Of a DNA stretch of 64,000 bases, positions 9,326 through 20,223 are shown piece by piece. This stretch comes from Streptomyces xylophagus (GTDB taxonomy: Bacteria; Actinomycetota; Actinomycetes; Streptomycetales; Streptomycetaceae). The stretch covers positions 186,001 to 250,000 of the forward strand of contig NZ_JNWO01000010.1 in the NCBI RefSeq assembly GCF_000716435.1, given 5' to 3'. The notes beneath the pieces were generated by a model. It did no database searches. It was not told the DNA's origin and saw nothing but the letters and a program-made list of their open reading frames with translations. Position numbers and translations under genes: made by a program. Position 1 is the stretch's first letter; each line of letters starts with the position of its first letter.

Positions 9326-9967
9326 TCAGCTCTGATTGAAGAACCCGCCCTCTGCGATGCGGGCCTTGTCCTCCGCCGTGACATCGACGTTAGCAGGCGA
9401 CAACAGGAACACCTTCTGCGTCACCCGCTCGATGCTGCCGTGAAGACCAAACACCAAACCGGCCGCAAAGTCGACAAGTCGCTTCGCGTCTGTGTCATCC
9501 ATCTCAGTCAGATTCATGATCACCGGGGTGCCTTCACGGAAGTGTTCCCCGATGGTACGGGCCTCGTTGTAGGTCCGGGGGTGAAGTGTGGTGATCCGGT
9601 AAGGCTCTCGTTCCGACACGACCTTGGGCATGATCACCGGTGCGTTCTTCTCCAGGGACTGGCGTTCTTGTGTGATGGATGCCACGGGCGCGATACGCGC
9701 CGGACGCCCTGATTCCGCACCCAGTGAAGCGGAATGGGACACCGGTTCGCGAGGGGCCGGAGGCTGCACCACTCGTACCGGTTCGTCCCTTTGAGACTGA
9801 TGCGGGCTGTGTGACTGGTGCGACGGCTCGTGCCGTCGACGGTCCCGCTCGGGCTCCGGGTCCAGTTCGGGTTCGAAGTCGTCATCGGGGTCGAAACCCC
9901 GGCCGTCGTACCCATCGTCCTCCACGAGGCCGAGGTAGACCGCCATCTTGCGCATCGCGCCGGCCAT
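9326..9967 (-). CDS. sepF: Cell division protein SepF
   Basis: Membrane-associated partner of FtsZ that tethers and bundles Z-ring filaments, important where FtsA is absent as here. The N-terminus [21 protein letters not shown] is the amphipathic membrane-targeting segment. A charged linker (Asp/Glu/Arg/His-rich, residues ~20-80) follows, and the C-terminal ~90 residues ([20 protein letters not shown] to the end) are the SepF core fold. I chose the ATG at 9967 because it begins the conserved targeting segment and has GGAGGA 8 nt upstream; 32 more codons are open upstream. The product is 213 residues. Confidence 0.94.
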   Translation of the reverse strand: MAGAMRKMAVYLGLVEDDGYDGRGFDPDDDFEPELDPEPERDRRRHEPSHQSHSPHQSQRDEPVRVVQPPAPREPVSHSASLGAESGRPARIAPVASITQERQSLEKNAPVIMPKVVSEREPYRITTLHPRTYNEARTIGEHFREGTPVIMNLTEMDDTDAKRLVDFAAGLVFGLHGSIERVTQKVFLLSPANVDVTAEDKARIAEGGFFNQS

Positions 9968-10095
9968 GCTCTGAGTCCTCCGCTCTGTGGTGGATCGGCT
10001 GACGACTGCCAAGTGCCCGCGATCCACGAGGTCGTTACGCCCGCCTTCGGCGGCATTGACCATATTTTCTGCTGTGGTCCGACTTCCTGGCGACG

Positions 10096-10815
10096 TTACC
10101 CGAGCCTGGGGCGCACGCCGAGTACCGAGGTACCGACGCGCACATGTGTCGCTCCGGCTGCCACGGCCTGTTCGAGGTCCGCACTCATCCCTGCCGACAC
10201 CATGTTCGCAGCAGGATGGGCTCGGCGCAGGTCAGTCGACAAATCCATCAACCGCCCGAACGCCTCCAGTTGGCGTCCCGCGTACTCCCCGGTGAGCGGA
10301 GCGACGGTCATCAGACCGTCGAGCCGCAGCCCCGGGGACCCGGCGACGAGATCGGCCAACTCCCCGATCCCGCCCGGTCCTACGCCGCCTCGCTCGCCCC
10401 GCCCGCTCACTCCCGCGTCGAGCGCGACCTGGATGAGACAGCCCAGTTCGCGCCCGGACCGCTCGGCCTCCTTCGACAGCGCGGTGACGAGCCGGGAACG
10501 GTCGACGGACTGCACGACATCGGCGTAACCGACCACGGATCGCACCTTGTTGGTCTGCAACTGACCGACGAAGTGCCAACTCAGCGGCAGATCAGCGCAT
10601 TCCGCCGCCTTCGGGGCGGCGTCCTGGTCCCGGTTCTCGGCGACATGACGCACACCGAGTTCGGCCAACGTTCTTACGTCGCTCGCCGGATAGGTCTTGG
10701 TGACCACGATCAGGGTCACCTCTTCGCGCTTCCGCCCGGCCGCCGCACAGGCGGCCGCGATGCGTTCCTCGACTCGCGCCAGATTCACGGCGATTTCTTG
10801 CTCACGGTCCGTCAT
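10096..10815 (-). CDS. YggS family pyridoxal-phosphate homeostasis protein
   Basis: A single-domain alanine-racemase-like TIM barrel of 239 residues. Lys40 in [14 protein letters not shown] is the expected Schiff-base lysine for PLP. Further family markers are [21 protein letters not shown] and the [10 protein letters not shown] segment. Members bind PLP and buffer it; no catalytic reaction is established. It lies 6 nt downstream of pgeF and precedes sepF, the standard ftsZ-pgeF-yggS-sepF order. Confidence 0.92.
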   Translation of the reverse strand: MTDREQEIAVNLARVEERIAAACAAAGRKREEVTLIVVTKTYPASDVRTLAELGVRHVAENRDQDAAPKAAECADLPLSWHFVGQLQTNKVRSVVGYADVVQSVDRSRLVTALSKEAERSGRELGCLIQVALDAGVSGRGERGGVGPGGIGELADLVAGSPGLRLDGLMTVAPLTGEYAGRQLEAFGRLMDLSTDLRRAHPAANMVSAGMSADLEQAVAAGATHVRVGTSVLGVRPRLG

Positions 10816-10821
10816 GCCCGA

Positions 10822-11550
10822 TCAGTCCAGCCAGACATAGCTCGCCAGCCGCCCGGTCGTGCGGTCACGGCGGTACGAGAAGTGGTCGCCCGATTCACGG
10901 GTGCACACCGGCGACTGCTCCCGGTCGCGCACTCCGAGCCGGTCGAGCTGCGCGTGCGCTCCGGCGGTCACGTCGACCGCGGGAGTGCCCCAACTCGTCT
11001 CGGCGTACGCCGCGGGTTCCACGGCGGCGACGTCGGCGCGCATGTCCGCGGGCACTTCGTAGCACCGGCCGCAGACGGCGGGTCCGGTGCGGGCGACGAT
11101 CCGCGCGGGATCGGCGCCGAGTTCCGTCATGGCCCGTACGACGGCGGGGACGACCCCCGCCACCATGCCCGGGCGCCCGGCGTGGGCCGCGCCCGCGATC
11201 CCGGCGACCGGGTCGGCGAGCAGGACCGGCGTGCAGTCGGCGGTCAGCACGGCGAGGGCGAGGCCGCGCCGCGCGGTGACGAGCGCGTCGACGGAGGGGA
11301 TGTCCGAGGAGCCCCAGGGCCCGTCGACGACCGCCACGTCCGCGCCGTGCACCTGGTTCATCCAGACCACCAGGGCCGGGTCCAAGTCCAGTGACTTGGC
11401 GGCCAGTTCGCGATTGGTACGGACCGCGTCGGCGTCGTCGCCGACCGCTCCGCCGAGGTTGAGCTCCTCGTACGGAACGGCGCTCACCCCGCCCCACCTG
11501 TCGGTGAAGGCGAAGTGCGCGCCGCTCACGGTGTCGAGCTGTCCTATCAC
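10822..11550 (-). CDS. pgeF: Peptidoglycan editing factor / polyphenol-oxidase-family protein
   Basis: YfiH/YlmD family. The conserved metal-centre residues are in place: His69 (NQVHGADV), Cys106 ([10 protein letters not shown]) and His123 (AAHAGRPGM). Members have been described as cytoplasmic enzymes that correct misincorporated residues in peptidoglycan precursors and as copper or zinc laccase-like or purine nucleoside-acting enzymes, so the exact reaction is open. It starts at a GTG overlapping the ftsZ stop (GTGA), so its translation is probably coupled to ftsZ. Confidence 0.88.
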   Translation of the reverse strand: MIGQLDTVSGAHFAFTDRWGGVSAVPYEELNLGGAVGDDADAVRTNRELAAKSLDLDPALVVWMNQVHGADVAVVDGPWGSSDIPSVDALVTARRGLALAVLTADCTPVLLADPVAGIAGAAHAGRPGMVAGVVPAVVRAMTELGADPARIVARTGPAVCGRCYEVPADMRADVAAVEPAAYAETSWGTPAVDVTAGAHAQLDRLGVRDREQSPVCTRESGDHFSYRRDRTTGRLASYVWLD

Positions 11551-12734
11551 TTCAGGAAGTCCGGTACGTCCAGCTCCTCGGCGGCGCTGTCCGAGTAGGT
11601 CCGCGACGGCGGGACCGGCGGCGAGACCGGGAGGTCGGCGACGGGCTCCGGCGCGGGCTCCGGCTCCTCCTTCGGCTTGACGCTGCCCAGCGAGCCGAAG
11701 GACGGACGGCTCTCCTGCCGTACCGGAGTCGGCTCGTCGCGGCGGGCCGAGGTCGAGCCCATGGTGGACTCGCGGCGGGTCGGCGGCTGGCCGCCGTCGA
11801 AGCCGGCCGCGATCACGGTGACCCGGACCTCGTCGCCGAGGGCGTCGTCGATGACCGCGCCGAAGATGATGTTGGCCTCGGGGTGGGCCGCCTCGCTGAC
11901 CAGTTGGGCCGCTTCGTTGATCTCGAACAGGCCGAGGTCGGAGCCGCCGGAGATGGAGAGCAGGACGCCGCGGGCGCCGTCGATGGAGGCTTCGAGGAGG
12001 GGCGAGGAGATCGCCATCTCCGCCGCCGCCACCGCGCGGTCGTCGCCGCGGGCCGAGCCGATGCCCATGAGGGCCGAACCGGCCTCGGACATCACGGACT
12101 TGACGTCGGCGAAGTCGAGGTTGATCAGCCCGGGCGTGGTGATGAGGTCGGTGATGCCCTGGACACCGGAGAGCAGGACCTGGTCCGCCGACTTGAAGGC
12201 GTCGAGGACCGAGACCTGGCGGTCCGAGATGGACAGCAGCCGGTCGTTCGGGATGACGATGAGGGTGTCGACCTCTTCGCGGAGTTCGGCGATGCCGTCC
12301 TCCGCCTGGTTGGCCCGGCGCCGCCCCTCGAAGGTGAACGGGCGGGTGACCACGCCGATCGTGAGGGCTCCCAGGGAGCGCGCGATGTTGGCCACGACGG
12401 GCGCGCCGCCGGTGCCGGTGCCGCCGCCCTCGCCGGCCGTCACGAAGACCATGTCGGCCCCCTTGAGGACCTCCTCGATCTCCTCACGGTGATCCTCGGC
12501 GGCCTTGCGGCCGACGGCCGGATTGGCGCCGGCGCCGAGTCCGCGGGTGAGTTCGCGGCCGACGTCGAGTTTGACGTCGGCGTCGCTCATCAACAGCGCC
12601 TGCGCGTCGGTGTTGATGGCGATGAACTCGACGCCCTTGAGGCCGACCTCGATCATCCGGTTGATGGCATTGACACCACCGCCGCCGACACCGATGACCT
12701 TGATGACTGCGAGGTAGTTCTGCGGTGCTGCCAC
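11547..12734 (-). CDS. ftsZ: Cell division GTPase FtsZ
   Basis: Tubulin homologue that forms the cytokinetic ring and the sporulation septal ladders of Streptomyces. The tubulin signature GGGTGTG is at residues 103-109. The T7 loop [11 protein letters not shown] supplies the catalytic Asp, and the C-terminal peptide DVPDFLK is the docking tail for SepF-type partners. A flexible Pro/Glu/Ser-rich linker spans about 315-385. At 395 residues it has typical actinobacterial length. It is separated from ftsQ by 277 nt, the largest gap inside the cluster, which suggests its own promoters; an inverted repeat lies in that gap. Confidence 0.98.
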   Translation of the reverse strand: MAAPQNYLAVIKVIGVGGGGVNAINRMIEVGLKGVEFIAINTDAQALLMSDADVKLDVGRELTRGLGAGANPAVGRKAAEDHREEIEEVLKGADMVFVTAGEGGGTGTGGAPVVANIARSLGALTIGVVTRPFTFEGRRRANQAEDGIAELREEVDTLIVIPNDRLLSISDRQVSVLDAFKSADQVLLSGVQGITDLITTPGLINLDFADVKSVMSEAGSALMGIGSARGDDRAVAAAEMAISSPLLEASIDGARGVLLSISGGSDLGLFEINEAAQLVSEAAHPEANIIFGAVIDDALGDEVRVTVIAAGFDGGQPPTRRESTMGSTSARRDEPTPVRQESRPSFGSLGSVKPKEEPEPAPEPVADLPVSPPVPPSRTYSDSAAEELDVPDFLK

Positions 12735-12830
12735 GTCGAAGGCCTCTCGCCTCGAGTTACGTGTCGCCGATCGCGGTGTTCCACGATCCGACGACGGATG
12801 CCGAATGGGACGGTCCGTAGCGCCGACCCG

Positions 12831-12855
12831 AACCCTAACGTTGAAGTTTAGGGTT
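12831..12855. promoter_or_regulatory. Perfect inverted repeat AACCCTAA-N9-TTAGGGTT upstream of ftsZ
   Basis: Eight-base arms at 12831-12838 and 12848-12855 match exactly, 97-121 nt before the ftsZ ATG in the ftsQ-ftsZ gap. AT-rich perfect dyads are rare in this GC-rich DNA, so an operator or part of an ftsZ promoter is plausible. No binding protein can be named. Confidence 0.45.
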
Positions 12856-13011
12856 ACCAGTGTGTCCGTTCCTTGAAGTCTTCTGAACAGGACACTAAGT
12901 CGACAAGTGGCGCACGTTCAACGAACACGCCGAACCTCCCGTTTTTCTTTTCACCCTATGTGATCAGCCGTAGCGCTGCCCAACCAGGGTGCTGGCCTGC
13001 GCGAATGTGCG

Positions 13012-13806
13012 TCAACTCCCGGCTGACGCAGGGGCGGTGGGAACACTTACATCGAAGTACCGGGCGCCGGAAGCTGCTTTCATGAGAGCGGTGAGCGTAC
13101 GCGCCTTCGCCGCGCCCTTGTCGCCACTTCCCCAAGACACCGTCCGGCCGCCGCTCAACTCCAGCGAGATGTCGTCGTAGGAACGGACCTTGACGACCTG
13201 GGTGTCCCGCGCGACCGCGGCCGGAATGTCACCCGCGACCTTCACCGCCTCGCGCACGAGCCGGTCCTCGTCGAAGCGGCGCAGGCCGGCCGCGGACGAA
13301 CCCGTTTGGGAGAGCGTCAATTCGAGGGTGGGGACGGACTTCGGCGGCGTGGAAACGGTCGCGAATCGCACGCCCTCGTCGTCCACTTCGACGAAGTTTC
13401 CGCCCTTTTTCACCACCAGAACCGGGATGCGTTCGGTCACTTTCAGCCCGATTCCATGAGGCCAGGAACGGACTACGTCAACGGTGTCAATTCGGGGCAA
13501 TTTCCTGCGGAGTCGGGCCTCGATCGCATCGGTGTCGACGGAAATCAGCGGTCCGCCGACCGGTACACCGGCGGCTTCGCGCACCTGCTCGGGCGTCAGG
13601 ACCTTCGTCCCGGAGACCGACACCTTCTCCACCCGCAGCCACTGTGAGCCGTAGAGCAGCCAGACCGCGGCGGTGCCCAACAGGGCTGCGGCGAGGGCGA
13701 GTACGACAATCAGACGAAGGCGCCGGGGCCCCAATCGCCGGACAAGGGGCGGGCCGGACGACTCCTGTTGGCGTTCACCGCGTTCGGCGGTCGTCGGTCC
13801 GGCCAC
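13012..13806 (-). CDS. ftsQ: Cell division protein FtsQ
   Basis: Bitopic divisome protein. A basic cytoplasmic tail (residues 1-30) precedes one transmembrane helix (about 31-52, LIVVLALAAALLGTAAVWLL). The POTRA domain begins at WLRVEKVSVSGTKVLTPEQV, and the extracellular FtsQ beta domain carries VRSWPHGIGLKVTERIPV. It bridges early and late divisome proteins with FtsL. At 264 residues it has the usual length. murC, which precedes ftsQ in many bacteria, is absent here; murG lies immediately upstream. Confidence 0.94.
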   Translation of the reverse strand: MAGPTTAERGERQQESSGPPLVRRLGPRRLRLIVVLALAAALLGTAAVWLLYGSQWLRVEKVSVSGTKVLTPEQVREAAGVPVGGPLISVDTDAIEARLRRKLPRIDTVDVVRSWPHGIGLKVTERIPVLVVKKGGNFVEVDDEGVRFATVSTPPKSVPTLELTLSQTGSSAAGLRRFDEDRLVREAVKVAGDIPAAVARDTQVVKVRSYDDISLELSGGRTVSWGSGDKGAAKARTLTALMKAASGARYFDVSVPTAPASAGS

Positions 13807-13831
13807 GATCCCCTGCCTCTCTCACATATGG

Positions 13832-14923
13832 CTAGCGGTGCCGCGAGGCGATCGCCTCGTACACCATGCCGACGAGCAGGTCGTCGGCGTCCCGGCGGCC
13901 GAACTCGCTTGCCGCGCGCGACATCTCGTACAGCCGGTGCGGGTCGGCGAGCACGGGCAGGACGTTGCCCTGGATCCACTCGGGCGTCAGTTCCGCGTCG
14001 TCGACCAGGAGTCCGCCGCCGGCCTTGACCACCGGCTGGGCGTTCAGCCGCTGTTCGCCGTTGCCGATGGGCAGCGGGACGTAGGCGGCCGGGAGTCCGA
14101 CGGCGGAGAGTTCGGCGACGGTCATCGCGCCCGCGCGGCAGAGCATCATGTCGGCCGCGGCGTACGCGAGGTCCATCCGGTCCACGTACGGTACCGGGAT
14201 GTAGGGGGGCATCCCCGGCATCTGGTGCACCTGCGGCAGTTCGTTCTTCGGGCCGACCGCGTGCAGGATCTGGATTCCGGCCTGTTGGAGGTAGGGCGCG
14301 ACCCGCTCGATCACCTCGTTGAGGTGGCGGGCGCCCTGCGAGCCGCCGGAGACCAGCAGCGTCGGCAGGTTCGGGTCGAGGCCGAACGCGGCCCGGGCCT
14401 GGGGCCGTACGGCCGCGCGGTCCAGGGTGGCGATCGAGCGGCGCAGCGGGATGCCGATGTAGCGGGCGTCGCGCAGCTTGCTGTCCGGGGTGGAGACGGC
14501 GACCCGGGCCGCGTACCGCGAGCCGATCTTGTTGGCAAGGCCGGGGCGGGCGTTGGCCTCGTGGATCACGATCGGCACCCCGAGGCGCTTGGCCGCGAGA
14601 TAGCCGGGCAGTGCCACATAGCCGCCGAAGCCGACGACACAGTCCGCCTTGGTGCGCTCCAGGATCTGCTCGGCGGCCTTGATGGTGCCGCGCAACCGGC
14701 CCGGCACGGTGATCAGTTCCGGGGTGGGCCTGCGCGGCAGCGGTACGGCGGGGATCAGCGCGAGTTCGTAGCCCCGCTCGGGTACGAGGCGGGTCTCAAG
14801 GCCGCGTTCCGTGCCCAGGGCCGTGATCCCCACGGTGGGGTCCTGCCTGCGCAGGGCGTCCGCGAGGGCGAGCGCGGGCTCGATGTGGCCGGCGGTCCCC
14901 CCACCGGCGAGTACGACATGCAC
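13832..14923 (-). CDS. murG: UDP-GlcNAc:lipid I N-acetylglucosaminyltransferase MurG
   Basis: Adds GlcNAc to lipid I to make lipid II at the inner face of the membrane. The N-terminal glycine-rich loop GGGTAGHIEPALALADALR (about residues 7-25) and the C-terminal donor-site segments VSGGSQGARHLNEV and LCRAGAMTVAELSAVGLPA are clear GT-B MurG features. The 363-residue length is standard. The GTG start is 6 nt from the ftsW stop, so the genes are coupled. Confidence 0.96.
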   Translation of the reverse strand: MHVVLAGGGTAGHIEPALALADALRRQDPTVGITALGTERGLETRLVPERGYELALIPAVPLPRRPTPELITVPGRLRGTIKAAEQILERTKADCVVGFGGYVALPGYLAAKRLGVPIVIHEANARPGLANKIGSRYAARVAVSTPDSKLRDARYIGIPLRRSIATLDRAAVRPQARAAFGLDPNLPTLLVSGGSQGARHLNEVIERVAPYLQQAGIQILHAVGPKNELPQVHQMPGMPPYIPVPYVDRMDLAYAAADMMLCRAGAMTVAELSAVGLPAAYVPLPIGNGEQRLNAQPVVKAGGGLLVDDAELTPEWIQGNVLPVLADPHRLYEMSRAASEFGRRDADDLLVGMVYEAIASRHR

Positions 14924-14929
14924 CGAAAT

Positions 14930-16297
14930 TCACCGCTCTCCGGACGAACGCGCCGCCGAGGCACGCCGTCGCATCGTGTTCCATCTCCGGGGACTCCGGC
15001 CGGAACCGGGTCCCCTGCCCCCACGCTTTCTACCAAAGCGGGGTTGCCGCATCGCAAGCGCCGCCCGCGCAGCGGGGTCGTCGCGCGCGAAGGCGATCAG
15101 CAACCCGATGGCGAACATGGTCGGCAACAGGGCGGAACCCCCGTAGGAGAACAGCGGGAGCGGGACGCCGGCGATCGGCAGCAGGCCGAGCACCGCACCG
15201 ATGTTGATCACTGCCTGAGCGATGATCCAGGTGGTCACGCCTCCCGCGGCATACCTCACGAAGGGGTCCTCCGTGCGTCCGGCCACGCGGATACCCGCAT
15301 AGCCTAGAGCCGCGAAGAGGGCGAGTACCGACAGCGTGCCCGCCAGGCCCAGTTCCTCACCGGTGACGGCGAAGATGAAGTCGGTGTGGGCTTCGGGGAG
15401 TTGACCCCATTTCTCCACACTCGCACCGAGCCCGGAGCCGAAGATCCCACCGGATGCGAGCGCGTAGATCCCGTGCACGGCCTGCCAGCAGTCGGCGACC
15501 CCGGTCTTGGGCTCGGTGGCGCCGATGCAGGCGAGCCGGGCCATCCGGTTGGGGCTGGTCTTGATGAGGATCACACCGATGACGCCCGCGATCGACAGCA
15601 CGCCGGCGAAGAGCCGGGTCGGCGCACCGGCCAGCCACAGCAGGCCGAACAGGATCGCGGTGAGGATGATCGCCGTACCCATGTCGCCGCCGAGCATGAT
15701 CAGCCCGAGCAGCATGAACGCGACCGGCACCAGCGGCACCAGCATGTGCTTCCACTGGGACAGCATCGCCTTGTCCTGCTTGCGGGCGAGCAGGTCGGCG
15801 CCCCACAGGACGAGGGCCAGCTTGCCGAACTCGCTGGGCTGGATCTGGAAGGAACCGCCGAGGGAGATCCAGTTCCGGTTGCCGTTGACCGACATCCCTA
15901 TCCCCGGCAACTGCACCAGCGCCATCATGAAGACGGCGCCCGCGAGGATCGGATAGGCCAGCGCCCGGTGCAACTTGACCGGCATCCGCGAGGCGGCGAG
16001 CGCCAGCACCCCGCCGATACAGGCCGCGAGGAACTGTTTGCGGAAGAAGTACGAGCCGGGCAGCGAGAGTTGGAGTGCGGTGATCTGGGAGGCCGAGTAG
16101 ACCATCACCAGACCCAGCACGGTGATCAGCACGCTGCCGCCGGCGATCAGGTAATAGGCGGTCAGCGGACGGTCCCAGGCCCGGCGCGCGTTGGCGTACA
16201 GCCGTCGTACGGGGTTGTCGCGGACGGTCCTGGCGGCTGTGGGACGTCTGGGGGGCCGCTGCTGCACGGGCGGCCGGCCGGTACGGCTACTGGGCAT
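14930..16297 (-). CDS. ftsW: Septal SEDS glycosyltransferase FtsW
   Basis: Polytopic SEDS-family protein (455 residues, about ten hydrophobic helices between residues 45 and 420) that polymerises lipid II at the septum together with FtsI. Family landmarks are GNRNWISLGGSFQIQPSE around residues 138-155 and NIGAVLGLLPIAGVPLPLFS followed by YGGSALL near the C-terminus. Both cytoplasmic ends are Arg/Pro-rich, including an RKRGGRGPGSGRSPRR tail. It sits between murD (21 nt) and murG (6 nt). Confidence 0.95.
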   Translation of the reverse strand: MPSSRTGRPPVQQRPPRRPTAARTVRDNPVRRLYANARRAWDRPLTAYYLIAGGSVLITVLGLVMVYSASQITALQLSLPGSYFFRKQFLAACIGGVLALAASRMPVKLHRALAYPILAGAVFMMALVQLPGIGMSVNGNRNWISLGGSFQIQPSEFGKLALVLWGADLLARKQDKAMLSQWKHMLVPLVPVAFMLLGLIMLGGDMGTAIILTAILFGLLWLAGAPTRLFAGVLSIAGVIGVILIKTSPNRMARLACIGATEPKTGVADCWQAVHGIYALASGGIFGSGLGASVEKWGQLPEAHTDFIFAVTGEELGLAGTLSVLALFAALGYAGIRVAGRTEDPFVRYAAGGVTTWIIAQAVINIGAVLGLLPIAGVPLPLFSYGGSALLPTMFAIGLLIAFARDDPAARAALAMRQPRFGRKRGGRGPGSGRSPRRWNTMRRRASAARSSGER

Positions 16298-16318
16298 CAG
16301 CGCCTCCGCTCACATCGG

Positions 16319-17752
16319 TCAGGCGCCGAGTTCGCGAACCGCCTGGGCGAACGCGTCACCGCGCTTGTTGTAGTTGGCGAACATGTCCATGGAGGCGCAG
16401 GCCGGGGCGAGCAGCACCGTGTCGCCGGCGGCGGCGAGCCGCTGTGCCTCCTGGACAGCCGCGAGCATCGCCCCAGTGTCGGTCCGGTCGAGGTCGACGA
16501 CGGGTACTTCCGGCGCGTGTCGCGCGAGGGCTTCGGCGATCAGCGCCCGATCGGCACCGATCAGCACCACGCCCCGAAGTCGCTTTGCCGACTTGGCGAC
16601 GAGTTCGTCGAAGGTGGCGCCCTTGGCGAGCCCGCCCGCGATCCACACGATCGACTCGTAGGCCGCCAACGAGGCTTCCGCCGCATGGGTGTTGGTGGCC
16701 TTGGAGTCGTCGATGTACGCGACACCGTCCACATCGGCCACGTGCGCGATGCGGTGCGCGTCGGGCGTGAAGGCCCGCAGCCCGTCCCGTACGGCCTTGG
16801 CGGGCACCCCGAAGGCGCGCGCGAGGGCAGCGGCGGCAAGGGCGTTGGCGATGTTGTGCGGGGCGGGCGGGTTGACGTCCGAGACCTCGGCGAGTTCCTG
16901 CGCGTTGCGCTGGCGGTCCTCGACGAAGGCCCGGTCGACCAGGATGCCGTCCACGACGCCGAGTTGGGACGGCCCGGGGCTGCCCAGCGTGAACCCGATC
17001 GCCCGGCACCCCTCCTCGACGTCGGCCTCGCGGACCAGGTCCTCGGTGGCCTTGTCGGCGACGTTGTAGACGCAGGCGACCCGATTGCCTTCGTAGATAC
17101 GGCCCTTGTCGGCGGCGTACGCCTCCATCGAGCCGTGCCAGTCGAGGTGATCGGGCGCCAGGTTGAGAACGGCGGCGGAGTGCGCGCGCAGTGAGGGCGC
17201 CCAGTGCAGCTGATAGCTCGACAGTTCGACGGCGAGGACGTCGTATTGCTCGTCCCCGAGTACGGCGTCCAGGACCGAGACGCCGATGTTGCCGACCGCC
17301 GCCGTGCGCAGGCCGCCCGCCTTGAGGATGGAGGCGAGCATCTGGACGGTGGTGGTCTTGCCGTTGGTGCCGGTGACGGCCAGCCAGGGGGCCGCTTCGG
17401 GGCCGCGCAGGCGCCAGGCGAGTTCGACGTCGCCCCAGATCTCGACACCGGCCGCCCGGGCCGCCGTGAACAGCGGCTTGTCGGGCTTCCAGCCAGGGGT
17501 GGTGACGATCAGTTCGGTGCCGTCGGGCAGGGTCGCCCCGTCGCCGAGGCGCACGGTGATGCCGAGCGCCTCCAGGTCGGCGGCCTGGGCCCGGGAGCGC
17601 TCGTCGTCGCCGTCGTTGACGACCGTGACGAGCGCGCCGAGACCGTGCAGGACCTTGGCCGCCGGGATCCCGGAGACACCGAGCCCGGCGACGGTGACGT
17701 GCTTGCCCTCCCAGGAGAGCCCCTGCCCATCGGTCACTTTTCCGCTGCCCAT
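16319..17752 (-). CDS. murD: UDP-MurNAc-L-alanine:D-glutamate ligase MurD
   Basis: Cytoplasmic Mur ligase adding D-Glu to UDP-MurNAc-L-Ala. The ATP-binding loop GTNGKTTT is at residues 128-135. The N-terminal Rossmann-like part begins [17 protein letters not shown] and the middle-domain signature [12 protein letters not shown] is present. The 477-residue length is typical. Its start overlaps the end of mraY by 19 nt, an unusually long overlap within the cluster that implies tight coupling or a downstream start at one of the in-frame codons before [10 protein letters not shown]. Confidence 0.96.
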   Translation of the reverse strand: MGSGKVTDGQGLSWEGKHVTVAGLGVSGIPAAKVLHGLGALVTVVNDGDDERSRAQAADLEALGITVRLGDGATLPDGTELIVTTPGWKPDKPLFTAARAAGVEIWGDVELAWRLRGPEAAPWLAVTGTNGKTTTVQMLASILKAGGLRTAAVGNIGVSVLDAVLGDEQYDVLAVELSSYQLHWAPSLRAHSAAVLNLAPDHLDWHGSMEAYAADKGRIYEGNRVACVYNVADKATEDLVREADVEEGCRAIGFTLGSPGPSQLGVVDGILVDRAFVEDRQRNAQELAEVSDVNPPAPHNIANALAAAALARAFGVPAKAVRDGLRAFTPDAHRIAHVADVDGVAYIDDSKATNTHAAEASLAAYESIVWIAGGLAKGATFDELVAKSAKRLRGVVLIGADRALIAEALARHAPEVPVVDLDRTDTGAMLAAVQEAQRLAAAGDTVLLAPACASMDMFANYNKRGDAFAQAVRELGA

Positions 17753-18807
17753 CCCGCGTAGAAGAGGCCCAGGCCGACGATCACGCAGATGCCCTGGATG
17801 ATCCAGAAGCGGACCACCACGAGCACTTCGGACCAGCCCTTGAGTTCGAAGTGGTGCTGGAGCGGGGCCATTCGGAAGACCCGCTTGCCGGTGAGCTTGA
17901 AGGAGCCGACCTGGATGACCACCGACATGGTGATGAGGACGAAGAGGCCACCCATGATGGCGACGAGCAGCTCCGTGCGGGAGAGGATCGCCAGACCGGT
18001 GAGGACACCGCCGAGGGCGAGTGAGCCCGTGTCACCCATGAAGATCTTGGCCGGCGAGGTGTTCCACCACAGGAAGCCCAGGCAGGCACCCATCAGCGCG
18101 GAGGCGATGACCGCGAGGTCGAGCGGATCGCGCACCTCGTAGCAGGCGTTCGGGTTGGTCAGGGTCTGCGCGTTGGCGCAGGACTCCTGGAACTGCCAGA
18201 CACCGATGAAGGTGTAGGCGCCGAAGACCAGCACCGAGGCGCCGGTGGCGAGGCCGTCCAGACCGTCCGTCAGGTTCACGCCGTTCGACATCGCGAGGAT
18301 CATGAACAGCGCCCAGATCACGAACAGGATCGGGCCGATCTTCCAGCCGAAGTCCGTGATGAACGACAGCTTCGTCGAGGCCGGGGTGTTCCCGCGGGCG
18401 TCCTGGAACTGCAGGGCGAGCACCGCGAAGCTGATGCCGACGATCAGCTGGCCGGCCATCTTCGCCTTGGCCCGCAGGCCCAGCGAACGCCGCTTGACGA
18501 TCTTGATGTAGTCGTCGAGGAAGCCGACCAGGCCCATGCCCACCATCAGACCGAGCACCAGCAGACCCGAATAGGTCGGCGTGTAACCGGTGATGACCTT
18601 GGACAGGAAGTACGCGGCGACCGTCGCGAAGATGAAGGCGATACCGCCCATCGTCGGCGTACCGCGCTTGCTGCCGTGTGTGCGCGGGCCGTCGTCGCGG
18701 ATGTACTGGCCGTAGCCCTTGCGGGCCAGCAGCTTGATCAGCAGCGGGGTGCCCACCAGGGTCAGGAACAGGCCGATGACTCCTGAGAACAGGATCTGCT
18801 TCATCAT
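17734..18807 (-). CDS. mraY: Phospho-MurNAc-pentapeptide translocase MraY
   Basis: Membrane transferase that forms lipid I from UDP-MurNAc-pentapeptide and undecaprenyl phosphate. The 357-residue protein has about ten helices. Catalytic landmarks include GFLDDYIKI, containing an Asp-Asp pair, [23 protein letters not shown] residues around 190-205, and [11 protein letters not shown] near the C-terminus. It starts at ATG overlapping the murF stop by 4 nt and overlaps murD at its end. Confidence 0.97.
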   Translation of the reverse strand: MMKQILFSGVIGLFLTLVGTPLLIKLLARKGYGQYIRDDGPRTHGSKRGTPTMGGIAFIFATVAAYFLSKVITGYTPTYSGLLVLGLMVGMGLVGFLDDYIKIVKRRSLGLRAKAKMAGQLIVGISFAVLALQFQDARGNTPASTKLSFITDFGWKIGPILFVIWALFMILAMSNGVNLTDGLDGLATGASVLVFGAYTFIGVWQFQESCANAQTLTNPNACYEVRDPLDLAVIASALMGACLGFLWWNTSPAKIFMGDTGSLALGGVLTGLAILSRTELLVAIMGGLFVLITMSVVIQVGSFKLTGKRVFRMAPLQHHFELKGWSEVLVVVRFWIIQGICVIVGLGLFYAGWAAEK

Positions 18808-20219
18808 CGGGCGGCAACCTCACCCTCGGCACCGGTCCCGATGAGCGCCTGCGCCACGCTCTCGAGCCCGACCGACCGGGACGCCTTCACGAGAACGACG
18901 TCTCCCGGGCGCAACTCGCTGCGCAACAGGTCGACCGCCGCCTGTGCGTCGGACACGTGCACCGACTCCTCACCCCACGAACCCTCGTTATATGCGCCCA
19001 GTTGCAGCCAGGACGCTTCCCTGCCCCCGACCGCGACGAGCTTGCCGACATTGAGCCGGACAGCGAGCCGTCCGACCGCGTCGTGCTCGGCGAGCGCCTC
19101 GTCCCCGAGCTCGGCCATCTTGCCGAGCACCGCCCAGGTCCGCCGCCCCTTGCCCATGGCCGCGAGCGCGCGCAAAGCGGCTCGCATGGACTCGGGGTTC
19201 GCGTTGTAGGCGTCGTTGACGATGGTCACGCCGTCCGGTCGCTCGGTGACCTCCATCCGCCAGCGGGAGAGGGAGCCCGCCTCGGAGAGCGCGGTGGCGA
19301 TCTCGTCTGCGGACATGCCCAGCTCATGGGCGACGGCGGCCGCGGCGAGCGCGTTCGACACGTGGTGCTCACCGTACAGGCGCATGGTCACGTCGCTTGC
19401 ACCGGAGGGTGTGCGGAGCCTGAAGGAGGGCTGTCCGCTGTCCGTGAGTCGCACGTTCTCGGCCCGTACGTCCGCTTCGCCGGACTCTCCGAAAAGGATC
19501 ACCTTCGCCTTCGTACGGGACGCCATGGCCCGTACGAGCGGATCGTCCGCGTTGAGGACCGCGACGCCGCCGTCTTCAACTGAAGGGAGCGCTTCTACGA
19601 GTTCACCCTTTGCCTGCGCGATCTGCTCCCGGCCGCCGAACTCGCCGATGTGGGCGGTGCCGACGTTCAGGACGAGGCCGATCTGCGGGGGCGTCAGATC
19701 CGTGAGGTAGCGGATGTGGCCGATGCCGCGGGCGCCCATCTCCAGGACGAGGAACCTCGTCTCGTCGGTGGCGCTCAGCGCGGTCAGCGGCAGCCCGATC
19801 TCATTGTTGAACGATCCCGGCGTGAACACTGTGGGCGCCTTGCGCGCGAGCACCTGGGCGATGAGGTCCTTGGTGCTGGTCTTGCCCGCCGAGCCGGTGA
19901 GGGCCACGAGGGTCGCGCCGAGCCGTCGTACGACATGACGGGCGAGGGCGCCCAGGGCGCTCTGGACGTCGTCCACGACGATCGCGGGCACGCCGACCGG
20001 GCGGGACGCCAGGAGGGCCACCGCGCCCGCCTCGACGACCGCGTTCGCGAAGTCGTGGCCGTCGACGTGCTCGCCGACGAAGGCGACGAAGAGGCTGCCG
20101 GGTTCCACTTCCCGGGAGTCGCGGACCACCGGACCGGTGACCTGGACGGACGGATCCGGTATGTCGTGCGTCTGCCCGCCGACGACTTCTGCGATCTCGG
20201 CGAGGGAGAGGGCGATCAC
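18804..20219 (-). CDS. murF: UDP-MurNAc-tripeptide:D-Ala-D-Ala ligase MurF
   Basis: Adds D-Ala-D-Ala to UDP-MurNAc-tripeptide. The P-loop GSAGKTS lies at residues 109-115. The central domain contains [25 protein letters not shown] split over about 40 residues, and the C-terminal domain has [15 protein letters not shown], a MurF hallmark. The 471-residue length is normal. Its stop overlaps mraY, and it starts 4 nt after the murE stop. Confidence 0.96.
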   Translation of the reverse strand: MIALSLAEIAEVVGGQTHDIPDPSVQVTGPVVRDSREVEPGSLFVAFVGEHVDGHDFANAVVEAGAVALLASRPVGVPAIVVDDVQSALGALARHVVRRLGATLVALTGSAGKTSTKDLIAQVLARKAPTVFTPGSFNNEIGLPLTALSATDETRFLVLEMGARGIGHIRYLTDLTPPQIGLVLNVGTAHIGEFGGREQIAQAKGELVEALPSVEDGGVAVLNADDPLVRAMASRTKAKVILFGESGEADVRAENVRLTDSGQPSFRLRTPSGASDVTMRLYGEHHVSNALAAAAVAHELGMSADEIATALSEAGSLSRWRMEVTERPDGVTIVNDAYNANPESMRAALRALAAMGKGRRTWAVLGKMAELGDEALAEHDAVGRLAVRLNVGKLVAVGGREASWLQLGAYNEGSWGEESVHVSDAQAAVDLLRSELRPGDVVLVKASRSVGLESVAQALIGTGAEGEVAAR

Positions 20220-20223
20220 AAGT

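Noticed and set aside
12831..12855. TTAGGG-like sequence as a telomere element
   Set aside because: A single dyad inside the chromosome; Streptomyces ends use long GC-rich palindromes, not TTAGGG repeats.
13673..15307. 544-residue plus-strand open frame opposite ftsQ-murG
   Set aside because: Antisense to two certain genes, His/Arg/Gly-rich with no recognisable motif; an effect of third-position GC.
15386..17194. 602-residue plus-strand open frame opposite ftsW-murD
   Set aside because: Same reason; both genes beneath it have complete catalytic motifs.
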